A DNA stretch of 20,873 bases, from assembly GCA_023231445.1 (NCBI GenBank), contig JALNVF010000049.1:1-20873 (forward strand). Reading direction: 5' to 3'. The notes under the pieces are model-generated. The model searched no databases, was not told where the DNA came from, and saw nothing but the letters and a program-made list of their open reading frames with translations. Within the stretch, counting starts at the first letter, position 1; each line of letters begins with the position of its first letter. Origin of the DNA: Treponema sp. (lineage in GTDB: Bacteria > Spirochaetota > Spirochaetia > Treponematales > Treponemataceae). This document shows, in pieces, positions 7,301 to 15,718 of the stretch. The translations under genes and the position numbers were made by a program.

Positions 7301-9289
7301 ATGAATGATGAAAAAAAACAGTGTCAAGCCTGCAGCCTTGAAATGGAAGAAGATGAAGCAGATGAAAAAGGAATACAGCAGATTATTACAGCTGCACTCC
7401 TCTTTGCAGGCGGAATGGCAGTCACACATTTCCATATCTTATCAGTATTTAATATTTCTTTCGGTAATTTTGCGTCCGCGGACGAACTGCTGTCTGTCAT
7501 ACTATATCTGGCTGCATATCTTGTCTGCGGCAAAAAAGTAGTACTGGCAGCTGTGCAAAATCTGTTCAAGGGACACGTATTCGATGAACAGTTCCTGATG
7601 ACAGTCGCATCTCTTGGAGCCGTAGGTGTGGGACAATACCCGGAAGCGGTTGCTGTCATGCTTCTTTATCAGATCGGAGAGTTTTTTGAAGACAAGGCTC
7701 TCGGCAGTTCACGCAGATCGATTAAAGCACTCATGGAAATACGGCCTGATAAAGCATTTGTAAAACGCGGCAGCGGAACTGAAGAAGTACCACCTGATGA
7801 CGTAAAGACTGGCGAGACAATCATCGTAAAACCGGGTGAGCGTATTCCTATAGACGGAGTGGTCATTTCAGGAAAATCCTTTCTTGATATGTCTGCACTT
7901 ACCGGAGAATCAGTTCCTGTAGAGGTATTTACCGGAAGCGACGTCATGGCGGGAGCGGTTAACACCGGAAGTGTCATCGAAATACGCACAACAAAAATTG
8001 CCGGAGAATCGGCAGCAGCACGCATTATTAAACTGGTCGAAGATGCTTCGGAGAAAAAAGCCAGATCAGAAAAATTCATAACAAAGTTCTCACGTATCTA
8101 TACGCCCACTGTATGTGCGGCAGCCCTTATACTTGCAGTCGTTCCATCGCTCATCACACATGATCCGCACACATGGATATACCGTGCACTTATATTCCTT
8201 GTCGTATCGTGTCCCTGTGCCCTTATTATTTCCGTTCCGCTCAGTTTTTTCAGCGGGATAGGAACTGCAAGCCGGAGAGGTATTCTTATTAAAGGAAGCG
8301 AATTCATTGAAACGCTAGCGCGGACTAAAACAGCAGTATTTGACAAAACCGGTACGCTGACAAAGGGTGTGTTTGTCGTAACCGCAGTCCACCCGGCAGA
8401 TGAATCCCGTATTCCGGCAGATGAACTTATTGCAATAGCTGCACACGCAGAAACTTATTCGAACCATCCAATATCCCGTTCACTCAGAACAGCTCATTCC
8501 GGCCCGTGCTGCAGTCTTGTACGGATCGAAACTCCGGAAGAAATAAGCGGCGAAGGCATCCGTGTGAATCTTAACGGGCAGAATATTCTGGCAGGTAACA
8601 TGAAACTCATGAAAACGAACAACGTCACGGGATTCGTTCCCTGTCCTGAAAATGATTTCGGTACGATCGTCCATGTTGCAGTTGATGGAGTTTATGCGGG
8701 GCACATTGTTATATCTGATCAGACAAAGGAAGACGCGGCAGAAGCAATGGAACAACTGCGCTCTCTGGGTATAAAGAAACTCGTCATGCTCACCGGAGAC
8801 AACAAAGAAACAGCTGATAACGTCGCACAGAAAACAGGCGTGGACACGGTATATGCCCAGCTTTTACCGGGGGATAAGGTCGACAGAGTGGAAGCACTGC
8901 TTTCCGAATCAGGCTTGGATGGGAAAAAGAAACAAGGTACACTTTTATTTGCCGGCGACGGTATTAACGACGCACCGGTACTTGCAAGAGCAGATACAGG
9001 AATAGCGATGGGAGGATTAGGTTCCGATGCGGCAATTGAATCGGCAGATGTCGTAATAATGACAGACGAGCCGGCAAAGATTGCCGAGGCAATCCGTATT
9101 TCAAAACGCACGATACGCATTGTTCATGAAAACATCGCTTTCTCACTCAGTATAAAAATCGGTATTATGATATTGGGTGCGCTTGGCATTGCAAACATGT
9201 GGACGGCTGTATTCGGCGATACGGGAGTCGCCCTGCTTGCCACAGCAAACGCAATGCGTGTCATGATGTACCGCAGAAAAATCAAGTAA
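7301..9289 (+). CDS. cadA: Zn2+/Cd2+/Pb2+-exporting P1B-type ATPase
   Basis: A 662-aa heavy-metal efflux pump of the inner membrane with all P1B landmarks. These are TGES at residue 201 (actuator), CPC at about 304-306 in the metal-binding helix, the phosphorylated DKTGT at 348, the SNHP box at about 387-390, and GDGINDAP at 552. The terminal helices have SLSIK and FGDTGVALLATANAMR, whose Lys and Asp mark the Zn/Cd/Pb subgroup (P1B-2). The usual N-terminal HMA domain is missing. Instead there is a short tail with CQAC (residues 8-11) and an acidic run, which could bind metal. The start has GGAGG 15 bases upstream. It is co-transcribed with the repressor and is intact. Confidence 0.93.
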   Translation: MNDEKKQCQACSLEMEEDEADEKGIQQIITAALLFAGGMAVTHFHILSVFNISFGNFASADELLSVILYLAAYLVCGKKVVLAAVQNLFKGHVFDEQFLMTVASLGAVGVGQYPEAVAVMLLYQIGEFFEDKALGSSRRSIKALMEIRPDKAFVKRGSGTEEVPPDDVKTGETIIVKPGERIPIDGVVISGKSFLDMSALTGESVPVEVFTGSDVMAGAVNTGSVIEIRTTKIAGESAAARIIKLVEDASEKKARSEKFITKFSRIYTPTVCAAALILAVVPSLITHDPHTWIYRALIFLVVSCPCALIISVPLSFFSGIGTASRRGILIKGSEFIETLARTKTAVFDKTGTLTKGVFVVTAVHPADESRIPADELIAIAAHAETYSNHPISRSLRTAHSGPCCSLVRIETPEEISGEGIRVNLNGQNILAGNMKLMKTNNVTGFVPCPENDFGTIVHVAVDGVYAGHIVISDQTKEDAAEAMEQLRSLGIKKLVMLTGDNKETADNVAQKTGVDTVYAQLLPGDKVDRVEALLSESGLDGKKKQGTLLFAGDGINDAPVLARADTGIAMGGLGSDAAIESADVVIMTDEPAKIAEAIRISKRTIRIVHENIAFSLSIKIGIMILGALGIANMWTAVFGDTGVALLATANAMRVMMYRRKIK

Positions 9290-9307
9290 ACTCAGAATAT
9301 CTGATTA

Positions 9308-9470
9308 TCAGCAGATTGTTACGGGAACCTCAGTTTCTAATTCAGTCTGCTGATCAATATCATGTGAACCGTATTTTTCTTCATCATATTCCACATTTTT
9401 TTCTTTGTTCTGAAGACCCTGTTGATCATTATCATCTTTCTTTATTATGACAGAGTTATACTTTTTTTGG
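9308..9470 (-). other. Open frame continuing past the DUF3788 stop
   Basis: On the minus strand the frame just after the seven-A run at 9462-9468 stays open to a stop at 9308. It encodes an acidic, Asp/Glu/Gln-rich stretch (for example NVEYDEEKYGSHDIDQQ). One extra A in the run would fuse it to the DUF3788 protein. It may be the lost C-terminus of that protein or chance. No intrinsic terminator is apparent between here and the ATPase stop. Confidence 0.35.
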
Positions 9471-9885
9471 TTCGTAAACTTATAAAAATACCGACATCCT
9501 TCAAATTATCTGTACTGCTGAATCTATAATGAATCCATCCACCGTTTTTGCACGGATATTTTGTTTCCCAGCATTTTCTTCCATCTGCTGAAAGTTCATT
9601 TATCAATCCCTTTTCCTTATCAGACTCTGGTTCATTAATCTGTGTCATAAGTGTTAAACTCCCTTTTTCAAAAAAAATATAAAAAAGATGTTTTGATCTG
9701 TGACTGAATTTATATCCCCAGCCATAAGTATTGCCGAAAGGAAATTTCAACTCTATATTCAAATCTAAAAAGTCTTCCAGCTTGTTTTTTATCAAACAAA
9801 GGTTTTTACAGGAGTCTCCGCCTATGAATCGTCTTATTTCGTCTTCAGACGGTTGATGCTGTTTATCAAGCATTCGTTCATTCAA
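9445..9885 (-). CDS. DUF3788 family protein
   Basis: A 146-aa soluble protein. The N-terminus (PSEDEIRRFIG), the central FGNTYGWGYKFSHRSKHLF block (about residues 50-68), and the later segment with KNGGWIHYRF match the DUF3788 pattern; the biochemical role of the family is unknown. The start follows a GAGGAGAGG site about 12 bases upstream; an alternative is the Met four codons later. This is the first gene of the A/T-rich minus-strand island. The protein may be slightly shortened by a frameshift in an A run near its end. Confidence 0.75.
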   Translation of the reverse strand: MNERMLDKQHQPSEDEIRRFIGGDSCKNLCLIKNKLEDFLDLNIELKFPFGNTYGWGYKFSHRSKHLFYIFFEKGSLTLMTQINEPESDKEKGLINELSADGRKCWETKYPCKNGGWIHYRFSSTDNLKDVGIFISLRTKKSITLS

Positions 9886-9932
9886 TTTTATTTCCTCTCC
9901 TCTAAGGGATTACCGTTTTTTTGTTAATCAGT

Positions 9933-10536
9933 CTATAGTTTTTTGATTCTGCTTCTGAAATAATCCAGAAATTCCAGTCCTGTTTCTATTTCCGGTGCAT
10001 ACCAGACCACTTTCTGCTTATCCTGTCTACATTTTATGGGTATCTCATCTTCAAAATAAAATTCGTATCCCGTTTCCAGAACTAATTCTATTTCACATGG
10101 TTCTTTTACAGTGATATACGTTTTGCTGTCACTATCGTTTACTGCGTTTATAACCTGTTCCTCTATCAGTTTACAGGTTTCTGTATATGCCGGCTCATAT
10201 CTCTTCTTTTTGTCTTTGACCGTAATACACGTTACCGTCTCATTTATACTTCTTGGTTCATCATGAGAAGCGGCACACCCGATGTTCGCTATATATTTCG
10301 CTCCCAAAAAATTGCAGGCAGCCAGCCCTGTCTCCGGCATAATGTTCGTCATATACGAAAATATCGTCTATACCGCATGTTTTTAATGCAGCGCAGACGG
10401 CAAAAAAATCACTGGTTATGCACGCTCTTCCATACGTTTTCCATTCATCTGTTCCGGGAACAAAAGCATTACTATTATTCCCGAATATGCCACTGGCACC
10501 TTCCATGTCTGCTATTATCACTACTTGTCTTTTCAT
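9933..10536 (-). pseudogene. M55 family D-aminopeptidase (DppA-like), internal deletion and frameshift
   Basis: The first frame (start 10536, AGGTAA ribosome site) encodes the M55 N-terminus: IIADMEGASGIFG with the metal-binding Asp/Glu, then IDDIFVYDEHYAGD. At about 10320-10350 the sense passes to another frame that carries only the C-terminal part: GLAACNFLGAKYIANIGCAASHDE, a KKKRYEPAYTETCKLIEEQV helix and the terminal strand region. The middle of the family, with the second metal-binding His segment, is missing. The two parts total about 200 codons against about 270 for DppA. This is an internal deletion with frameshift, so a non-functional remnant. Intact relatives are Zn-dependent D-amino-acid peptidases. 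Confidence 0.75.
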
Positions 10537-10539
10537 TTT

Positions 10540-10756
10540 TTATTACCTGATTTTTTATCTTATGGATTTTTACATTTTCCGTAAATTCAGGAGTCGTTCC
10601 ATCAAAAGAAAGTGCAAGTAATTCATATCCATTATCCGTAGAATCGACAACGGCGAATCCGTACTTTTTTGCAAATGTCTGATCAGAGAGCCAGTACTTC
10701 TGTTTATTTGATCCAAACATACAAATTCCGGATCTGCCCTTTTCTTTAGCCTGTCC
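10540..10756 (-). pseudogene. GNAT acetyltransferase remnant (YoaP-like), both ends lost
   Basis: A minus-strand frame encodes QAKEKGRSGICMFG, then YWLSDQTFAKKYGFAVVDS and ELLALSFDGTTPEF. This is the back half of a YoaP-type GNAT protein (the KGFxVxDxxxxxxELLxL block). The N-terminal acetyl-CoA-binding part is absent, and the frame runs without a stop into the M55 gene start. It begins directly after the stop of the lipoprotein remnant in the same frame. The family call is from pattern recognition. Confidence 0.6.
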
Positions 10757-11255
10757 TTATTCTTTTGCTTCAAATACAACCGCTTTTCCATCATGGTCTG
10801 CGGTCGTTTCTTTTTCTGTGTTTATAATATTATGCAAATCAATACTGCCTGCTATTTTATAAACACTTCCTTCATTCAGTTTTAATGCAAAATTGTCACG
10901 GGCTTCATCAAATGAAATAAACAAATGCTTTATCCCTTTAAATATTGTCGGTTTTTCTTTACTAAAGCCGGGCCCCCTCTGTGTCAATAGCCTCTTTTCG
11001 GCTTTTTGCATACGCATCTATTATTATAATATTTATCGGTTCTCGCAGTTTTTTATTAAAATATTTTATTCCCAGCCAGTCTGCATACTGATTGTTTTTT
11101 CTATACAACAGCCAGCCATTTAAGCTGGGTATGATATCTTCTGAAATTTTTTTCTGAGAATAAGGTACTATTGAATCTGAAGATATTCCTTTCTGTGAAT
11201 TACATGAAACAAGCGTAAAAAAATAAACTGCAAAAAAAATTATAATTTTTTTCAT
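10757..11255 (-). pseudogene. Lipoprotein of unknown function, frameshifted
   Basis: The first frame starts at 11255 with a signal sequence and lipobox (FTLVSCNSQ, Cys near residue 18). It continues through NGWLLYRKNNQYADWLGIKYF and EPINIIIIDAYAKS, and ends at about 10962. The second frame picks up at about 11000 (GPGFSKEKPTIFKGIKHLF...) and runs to 10757. The break is near a five-C run on the plus strand (10973-10977). Joined, the protein would be about 165-175 aa, outer- or inner-membrane anchored. I do not know its function. A single-base indel, perhaps with some missing sequence, explains the split. Confidence 0.65.
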
Positions 11256-11324
11256 AGATTTCCTATCTCAGTAAATAAATTTGAAGTAATACGGCTGAAA
11301 TTGAATACCTGACATCAGACGCAT

Positions 11325-11490
11325 CTATTTTTTGCCATACTTTTCTTTAGCAAGCAGTGTATATTGTTTTACAAATTGAGTTTTTACTTTCCGTATAACG
11401 ATCTCTGTTATGTTCATATTTTTTCCACAATTTCAGTTTTAATGCTTCATTATAGTCATTCCTGATAATTTTTTTCACTGTTTTATCCAT
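11325..11490 (-). other. Possible small gene or remnant, 47 codons
   Basis: A short basic open frame (11347-11490) starts MDKTVKKIIRNDYNEALKL and continues LWKKYEHNRDRY. A second frame overlapping its end reads VKQYTLLAKEKYGKK to a stop at 11325, so it may be a frameshifted remnant of about 53 codons. The ribosome site is weak and the family is not recognised. The rest of the 11256-11522 gap shows nothing else I can name. Confidence 0.3.
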
Positions 11491-11522
11491 AACATTAAAC
11501 TATTATTTTCTTATTTGTATAT

Positions 11523-12346
11523 TCATACCAGTTTCCTGACATACTTCAAACTTTTTGTTTCTGTATCTAAAACAGCCTCGCTTCCTATTTGCAAAATACC
11601 ATTATTTACTCCATGTCCGAAATCATCACAATAAATTACAGGTATGTTATGTTTTAAACCAAAACGATACAACCTGTCGAACAATTCCTGATTTTTATTA
11701 TCACAATAATGACCAAACAACAAACCGCTGACGTTGTCAATAAATGAGTTCTGCTCAATATTTGATAGATACATACTCACTTTTATTAGTGAATTGAATT
11801 CGATAAAATCTTCCAAAAAAAGCAGATATTTCTGGTCATCAGAACAGGAAAAATTATTTTCCAATCACTATTATTCAGAAATTCGATACAATTTTCATTA
11901 ACAAAATTATTTATAAATGTTTTTTTATTATATTCAGTAATATTTACAAAAGTCGAGGGTCTTTGCCCATAATAAGTTTTCAGCCCAGTATGCGATGTAA
12001 TTGAATTAAGTATATTTGTTCCATCACTGTAGCTGAGTATAAACTTTTTATTTCTTTTTATATTCTCAAAATCAATATAAGGTAGTATTTCATTTCCGGC
12101 AAATCCACCTCCAAACAGTATCATTTTAATTTCCGGATCAGCTATCATAACATTAAAATCATCAGCCCTTTCCTGTTCCGATGCAGAATAACCATACGTA
12201 TCTTTATATATATTTCTACCAAGGACCGGTTTATATCCAAGAGATTTCAAACCTTTAACAGCTTCATCATATTGACCTTTTTTTACTATATAGCAGGGTG
12301 ATATTATTCCTATCTGATCACCTGGTTGTAATTTTTCTATATCCAT
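11523..12346 (-). pseudogene. S66 family peptidase (LD-carboxypeptidase/MccF-like), internal deletion
   Basis: The start at 12346 opens a typical S66 N-terminus (LQPGDQIGIISPCYIVKKGQ; later MILFGGGFAGNEILPYIDFE). It includes the nucleophile region FILSYSDGTNILN and TGLKTYYGQRP. After NNSDWKI, at about 11840, the sense shifts to another frame beginning CSDDQKYLLFLEDFIEF. That frame continues to the catalytic His region CDDFGHGVNNGILQIG and the end at 11523. The segment that normally links the two halves (the Gly-rich GGN/GGY loop region, roughly 30 residues) is gone, so this is an internal deletion plus frame change. Relatives cleave peptidoglycan LD-peptide bonds or microcin C. Confidence 0.78.
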
Positions 12347-12509
12347 TATTTTTCCCTTTTTACGCTGGTTATTAATACCTTATCATATTCGTTTTTGTGC
12401 AACAAAAAATCTGTATACAAAACGTCAGGATATGGCTTGTTTTACTGCAAATAAAATAACGGCTAATCTTTCTTCGCAACAATATGCCTGGTAAACTTCC
12501 GACAGATTT

Positions 12510-12650
12510 TTATTTAATTTTATGCGCTGTAATGATTGAGCAGCTGTATGCATTTACTGTAATTATACAATCATTGATTTCTGCATACCAGTTCTTGCCT
12601 TTACGGGTTATCTTACAGTTGCTATAATTTTCCCGCATATGACATTGAGC
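12510..12650 (-). pseudogene. C-terminal fragment resembling DUF3781
   Basis: A minus-strand frame reads ITRKGKNWYAEINDCIITVN and then SIITAHKIK before a stop at 12510. GKNWY...ITVNAYS..IITAHKI is the end pattern I associate with DUF3781 proteins. The 5' part is missing; the frame merges into the end of the HAD gene. The rest of the gap down to 12347 holds nothing I can identify. Confidence 0.5.
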
Positions 12651-12654
12651 ACTG

Positions 12655-13317
12655 TCAAACGTTTAATTCCTGTATTCTGCTTATTTCATCAATATCTTTT
12701 ACAGTATAGTCTGCCGTTTCATTTTTATTTTTTTCAGAATAATTTCTGTGTGGTCCTTTTAGTAATCTGATTGTTTTCCATCCTAATTTTTTTGCAGGAA
12801 TAATATCGTTATCAACTCTATCACCGACCATCCAGTAATCATTATCATTACCATATTTATCCATTAGTATCATAAATATCTTTTCATCAGGTTTTTCACA
12901 CCCCACATCACATGAACAGATAATATCATCAAAGTATTGATATATATCATATTTCTTAAGTCGTTCAATCACAGGCTTTGACTGATTTGCAATCATGGCT
13001 ACCTTATTTCCTCCATTTTTAATTTTAATTAATACTTTTTCTATTCCGTCATATTTTTTACACAGCACCGGATTCCAGATTACTTCATTTCTTATAATAT
13101 TTTTAACTTCTGTTGAAACTCCTAATGCAGTCAATGAATCTCGAAAAACAGCTCCACAACCAAATGCACCTAATTCATCCTGTTTATTTAAAATATCTTC
13201 CGTTAAAATCTGATACCCATATTTATTTAATATTTTGACAGTATCATTGCATCTTTGCATTTGCGCATCAGTTTCATCTTCAATTGTCCAACCTAAATCA
13301 AATGAGATAATTTGCAT
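12655..13317 (-). CDS. HAD-superfamily hydrolase, beta-phosphoglucomutase-like cap
   Basis: A 220-aa soluble phosphatase-type protein. Motif I is SFDLGWT (nucleophile Asp7), motif II IANQS (Ser113), motif III Lys142 (CEKPD), motif IV MVGDRVDND (166-171). Residues 15-85 form a helical C1 cap. One oddity: the second Asp of motif I (DxD) is Gly. This is seen in some HAD proteins, but it removes the usual general acid, so phosphatase activity is uncertain. The start has a TAGAGGAAG site eight to ten bases upstream. Length is normal for the class. Substrate unknown. Confidence 0.82.
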   Translation of the reverse strand: MQIISFDLGWTIEDETDAQMQRCNDTVKILNKYGYQILTEDILNKQDELGAFGCGAVFRDSLTALGVSTEVKNIIRNEVIWNPVLCKKYDGIEKVLIKIKNGGNKVAMIANQSKPVIERLKKYDIYQYFDDIICSCDVGCEKPDEKIFMILMDKYGNDNDYWMVGDRVDNDIIPAKKLGWKTIRLLKGPHRNYSEKNKNETADYTVKDIDEISRIQELNV

Positions 13318-13431
13318 AAGTTTTCTTCCTCTACATTACACAGGCAATGTTCATTCATCTTAATTTTATTCTTCCTTCTATTTTCAGCGAATATCCTCTC
13401 CATGCCAGAGTATTTCCGTATAAAAGAGTAA

Positions 13432-13628
13432 TTATTTTTCAAAATCAAAAATCTCCGTATCTTCGGGAAGGAAAATCCAGAATTTAGCATATTTTTTTAT
13501 CCATTCACCGTTGTCAGCCCATATTGGAGCTGTCAAAAGTACATATAACCATTCACCTTCCTGTTTGCTTTTCCAATATCGTCAATCATCATCGCAACCT
13601 TACTCCCTTCGTTGACCGTGGCGTGTGG
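13432..13628 (-). pseudogene. Remnant of an unidentified gene, frameshifted
   Basis: Two minus-strand frames join into one coherent C-terminal sequence. First VNEGSKVAMMIDDIG (about 13620-13572); then, after a shift near 13566-13575, GEWLYVLLTAPIWADNGEW and WIFLPEDTEIFDFEK to a stop at 13432. The composition (many Trp, Asp, Glu) looks like real protein, but there is no start codon and an in-frame stop precedes it. I do not recognise the family. Confidence 0.5.
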
Positions 13629-13647
13629 ATTAATTGACGCTTACTTT

Positions 13648-13920
13648 TCATATGCTGTTTATTGCTTTTATAACAAAATCACCCATTAATAGCACAACAT
13701 GTACATTTTTAAACAAATCAATTTCTTTTTCAAGCATATGCGAACAATTTTCTATTGTTTTTGCCGCTACCAAGTAATCTTTTTTAACACATTTTATTGC
13801 CGTAGTAAGATAAATACCGTTTTGCAGATAATCAGCATAGACAAGCATTTTTATGCCTTTCTCAGATACTTTAAATTCTTTACTTTTTACAACCGGAAAA
13901 ATTATCAAAAAATAAGTATC
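13648..13920 (-). pseudogene. Fragment resembling a uracil-DNA-glycosylase-superfamily protein
   Basis: From about 13920 to the stop at 13648 the frame encodes VKSKEFKVSEKGIKMLVYAD, then YLTTAIKCVKKDY, then ENCSHMLEKEIDLFKNVHVV and LLMGDFVIKAI. The pattern (an upstream strand, 'enCs..LekEi.lf..v.v...mGd.A.k') is what I expect from UDG-like proteins. It lacks the N-terminal catalytic region and the C-terminal His region. It is fused in frame to the broken nitroreductase upstream. Confidence 0.4.
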
Positions 13921-14371
13921 GCTTTGGATTGCGGCCCCAATCGAAAGAAAATCAGGATTTGCATATAATTCCATTAATTCCCTGTAAGGAATATCCGTAA
14001 TCGTATAATGCTTTTTCCATTCTTGTATCATAATAATCAAGTCGTGTCATGCATACCGCTATACATACAGGCGCACTTTGAAAGAATGTCAATAATTTAA
14101 TCCGGCTTTCTACATATGTCATATCATATTCCATATGTATTTCTGCTAAAAACTCTTTCTGTTTTTTTGTTATAATATTCGTCAATTGTTTTATTTTATT
14201 TTTATCATGAATAACAACAAATTTCCAACATTGACTATTACAACCACTCGGTGCTGTTGTTGCAATTTTCACACAATCTATTATTTCATTTATATCTATA
14301 TCAATATCTTTATATCGTCGAACACTTCTGCGACTTGCGGCTAAATCCTTGAAATCATGCATAAAACACAT
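13921..14371 (-). pseudogene. Nitroreductase family protein, frameshifted and truncated
   Basis: The N-terminus is clear: DFKDLAASRRSVRRYKDIDI and APSGCNSQCWKFVVIHD, the FMN-binding Arg and Ser/Asn segments of nitroreductases. The frame continues to DYYDTRMEKALYDYGYS and then breaks at about 14010. The adjacent frame restores family-like sequence (TDIPYRELMELYANPDFLSI-GAAIQ) up to about 13924, where it joins an unrelated UDG-like fragment. The normal C-terminal third is missing. The start codon directly abuts the stop codon of the upstream kinase gene (TAGATG). Two lesions, so no active enzyme is expected. Confidence 0.72.
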
Positions 14372-14893
14372 CTATTTTCTGAAACATGATGTATTCTGTC
14401 CGAGCAGCATAATCTCATGAGCAGTTTCTGCCACAGTTTTTTCTGAAACATCTATTTTTACCGTATCCAGTTTTTCATATAAATGAATACGCCCTATACT
14501 TCTCTCAATAACATCACTGCTGCGTAATTGATTATCTATATCTTTCTGTATTCTTTCCCGTAAGACTTTTTCGCTGCATAATAGTGAAATGCTTACCACC
14601 TGTATGTTCTTAATGTCCAGCTTTGAAAGTATTGAATCTATTATCTGCTGTTCATGCAGTACCCAGCAGAATATTATATTATCATACGCGGAACAATGAA
14701 TAAAATTATTTAACACGTAGCAGATATTATCCATCACCATTAATCTTGTTTCATTATTTACCAAAAACGGATTCATATCCCAGCACCAGTCACCATCCAG
14801 AAAAACACTTTTCTGCAAGCTGTTTTTCAACGCCTTACTTACTGTTGTTTTTCCAACTCCCATCGTACCACCAATTATATATATTTTTTTCAT
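14372..14893 (-). CDS. P-loop nucleotide kinase / AAA-like ATPase
   Basis: A 173-aa soluble protein with Walker A GGTMGVGKTT at residues 8-17. An LDGDWCWDMNPF segment (about residue 32) follows, like the substrate-binding DGD/DxD of small-molecule kinases. The lid-like region CSEKVLRERIQKDI contains basic residues, and the C-terminus is helical. The fold resembles shikimate/chloramphenicol-kinase-like or uncharacterised 'AAA family ATPase' proteins; the substrate is not deducible. The gene is intact, and its stop codon abuts the nitroreductase start. The upstream neighbour is a broken GNAT gene whose stop lies three bases before this start codon, so the genes were probably once an operon. Confidence 0.78.
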   Translation of the reverse strand: MKKIYIIGGTMGVGKTTVSKALKNSLQKSVFLDGDWCWDMNPFLVNNETRLMVMDNICYVLNNFIHCSAYDNIIFCWVLHEQQIIDSILSKLDIKNIQVVSISLLCSEKVLRERIQKDIDNQLRSSDVIERSIGRIHLYEKLDTVKIDVSEKTVAETAHEIMLLGQNTSCFRK

Positions 14894-14895
14894 AG

Positions 14896-15282
14896 TTACT
14901 TAAATTTCTCTTTCAACCTTTTTATCAAATGATATTTCTTTTGTCCTTCGGGAATATTCTTTACAACTCCAATTACCTTATAATGAAGTTTTTTATAAAA
15001 TTTTGGCGTCGGAAAGTTCATTGTATTTACATGTGCATACGTACAGCCCCTTTTTCCAGTTTTCTGCTCCGCTTCTGCTATTAATTTTGTACCTACTCCC
15101 TGATGTCTGTATTTTTATCAACCCATAGAATATTTATATAAAGCCACCCCCAGTTCATTATCTTTGAATAATAGTTCGAAAGCTGTTTTCCCAATGTATA
15201 GATGATGTCATCAGGCTCTTCGAATGGTTTTTATTTCTCCCATCTTTGCAGCCCCTCCGAAACTCAATATTTCTAAATTCAT
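14896..15282 (-). pseudogene. GNAT acetyltransferase, multiple frameshifts
   Basis: Three frames must be joined. They are a start at 15282 (MNLEILSFGGAAKMGEIK), then PFEEPDDIIYTLGKQLSNYY and WGWLYINILWVDKN, then KYRHQGVGTKLIAEAEQKTG and HVNTMNFPTPKFYKKLHYKV to the stop at 14896. The acetyl-CoA-binding motif A (R/QxxGxGxxL) is clear in HQGVGTKL. Breaks occur near 15222 and 15115. The start overlaps the stop of the DUF1801 gene (ATGA), so it was translationally coupled when alive. Confidence 0.75.
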
Positions 15283-15647
15283 TTTCCCTCTTTACCTTCC
15301 TGTTTCTTATCTTCTATTCTTGCCTTTATTATCTTTTCAATCACATCTATTGGCAGTTCTTCATTATTTTTAAATTGAATTGACCCTTTTCCCTGTTTAT
15401 ATCCCTTTAACATATCCTTCAGTTCTTCAAGAACATGCGGCAATGGATATATTCCGATATGATTTTTAAATGCTGCATAATGAAATACATTACCATTCCA
15501 TATTATCGTTGGCATTCTGTATTTGATCGCTTCATCTGCTTCCGGTAATAATTCAAATGCTTTTTCCCGTATTTTCAATAATCTGCCTGCTATTTCCTCA
15601 TCATATTGATTAATGTATTCTTCAATTTCCCGTTTTATTTTTTTCAC
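15279..15647 (-). CDS. DUF1801 (YdhG-like) family protein
   Basis: A 122-aa soluble protein matching the DUF1801/YdhG pattern: EEYINQYDEEIAGRLLKIRE, then PEADEAIKYRMPTIIWNGNV, and FHYAAFKNHIGIYPLP. The C-terminus contains the expected GKGSIQFKNNEELP segment and a basic tail. The Bacillus relative Fra is described as an iron chaperone, but most members are uncharacterised. It is intact and of family length. Its TGA overlaps the start of the broken GNAT gene, so the two form a unit. Confidence 0.85.
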   Translation of the reverse strand: MKKIKREIEEYINQYDEEIAGRLLKIREKAFELLPEADEAIKYRMPTIIWNGNVFHYAAFKNHIGIYPLPHVLEELKDMLKGYKQGKGSIQFKNNEELPIDVIEKIIKARIEDKKQEGKEGK

Positions 15648-15718
15648 AGTTACAGCCTCTTTCGTCGTATTGTCAATGCCTTCAGTGAAACAGATTCTTC
15701 GTAAATACCCAATAACAT

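Noticed and set aside
9307..9354. ATCAGCAGA/TCTGCTGAT repeat after the P-type ATPase as its terminator
   Set aside because: The stem is only 9 bp with a 30-base loop and has no T run. It could be chance or a weak structure.
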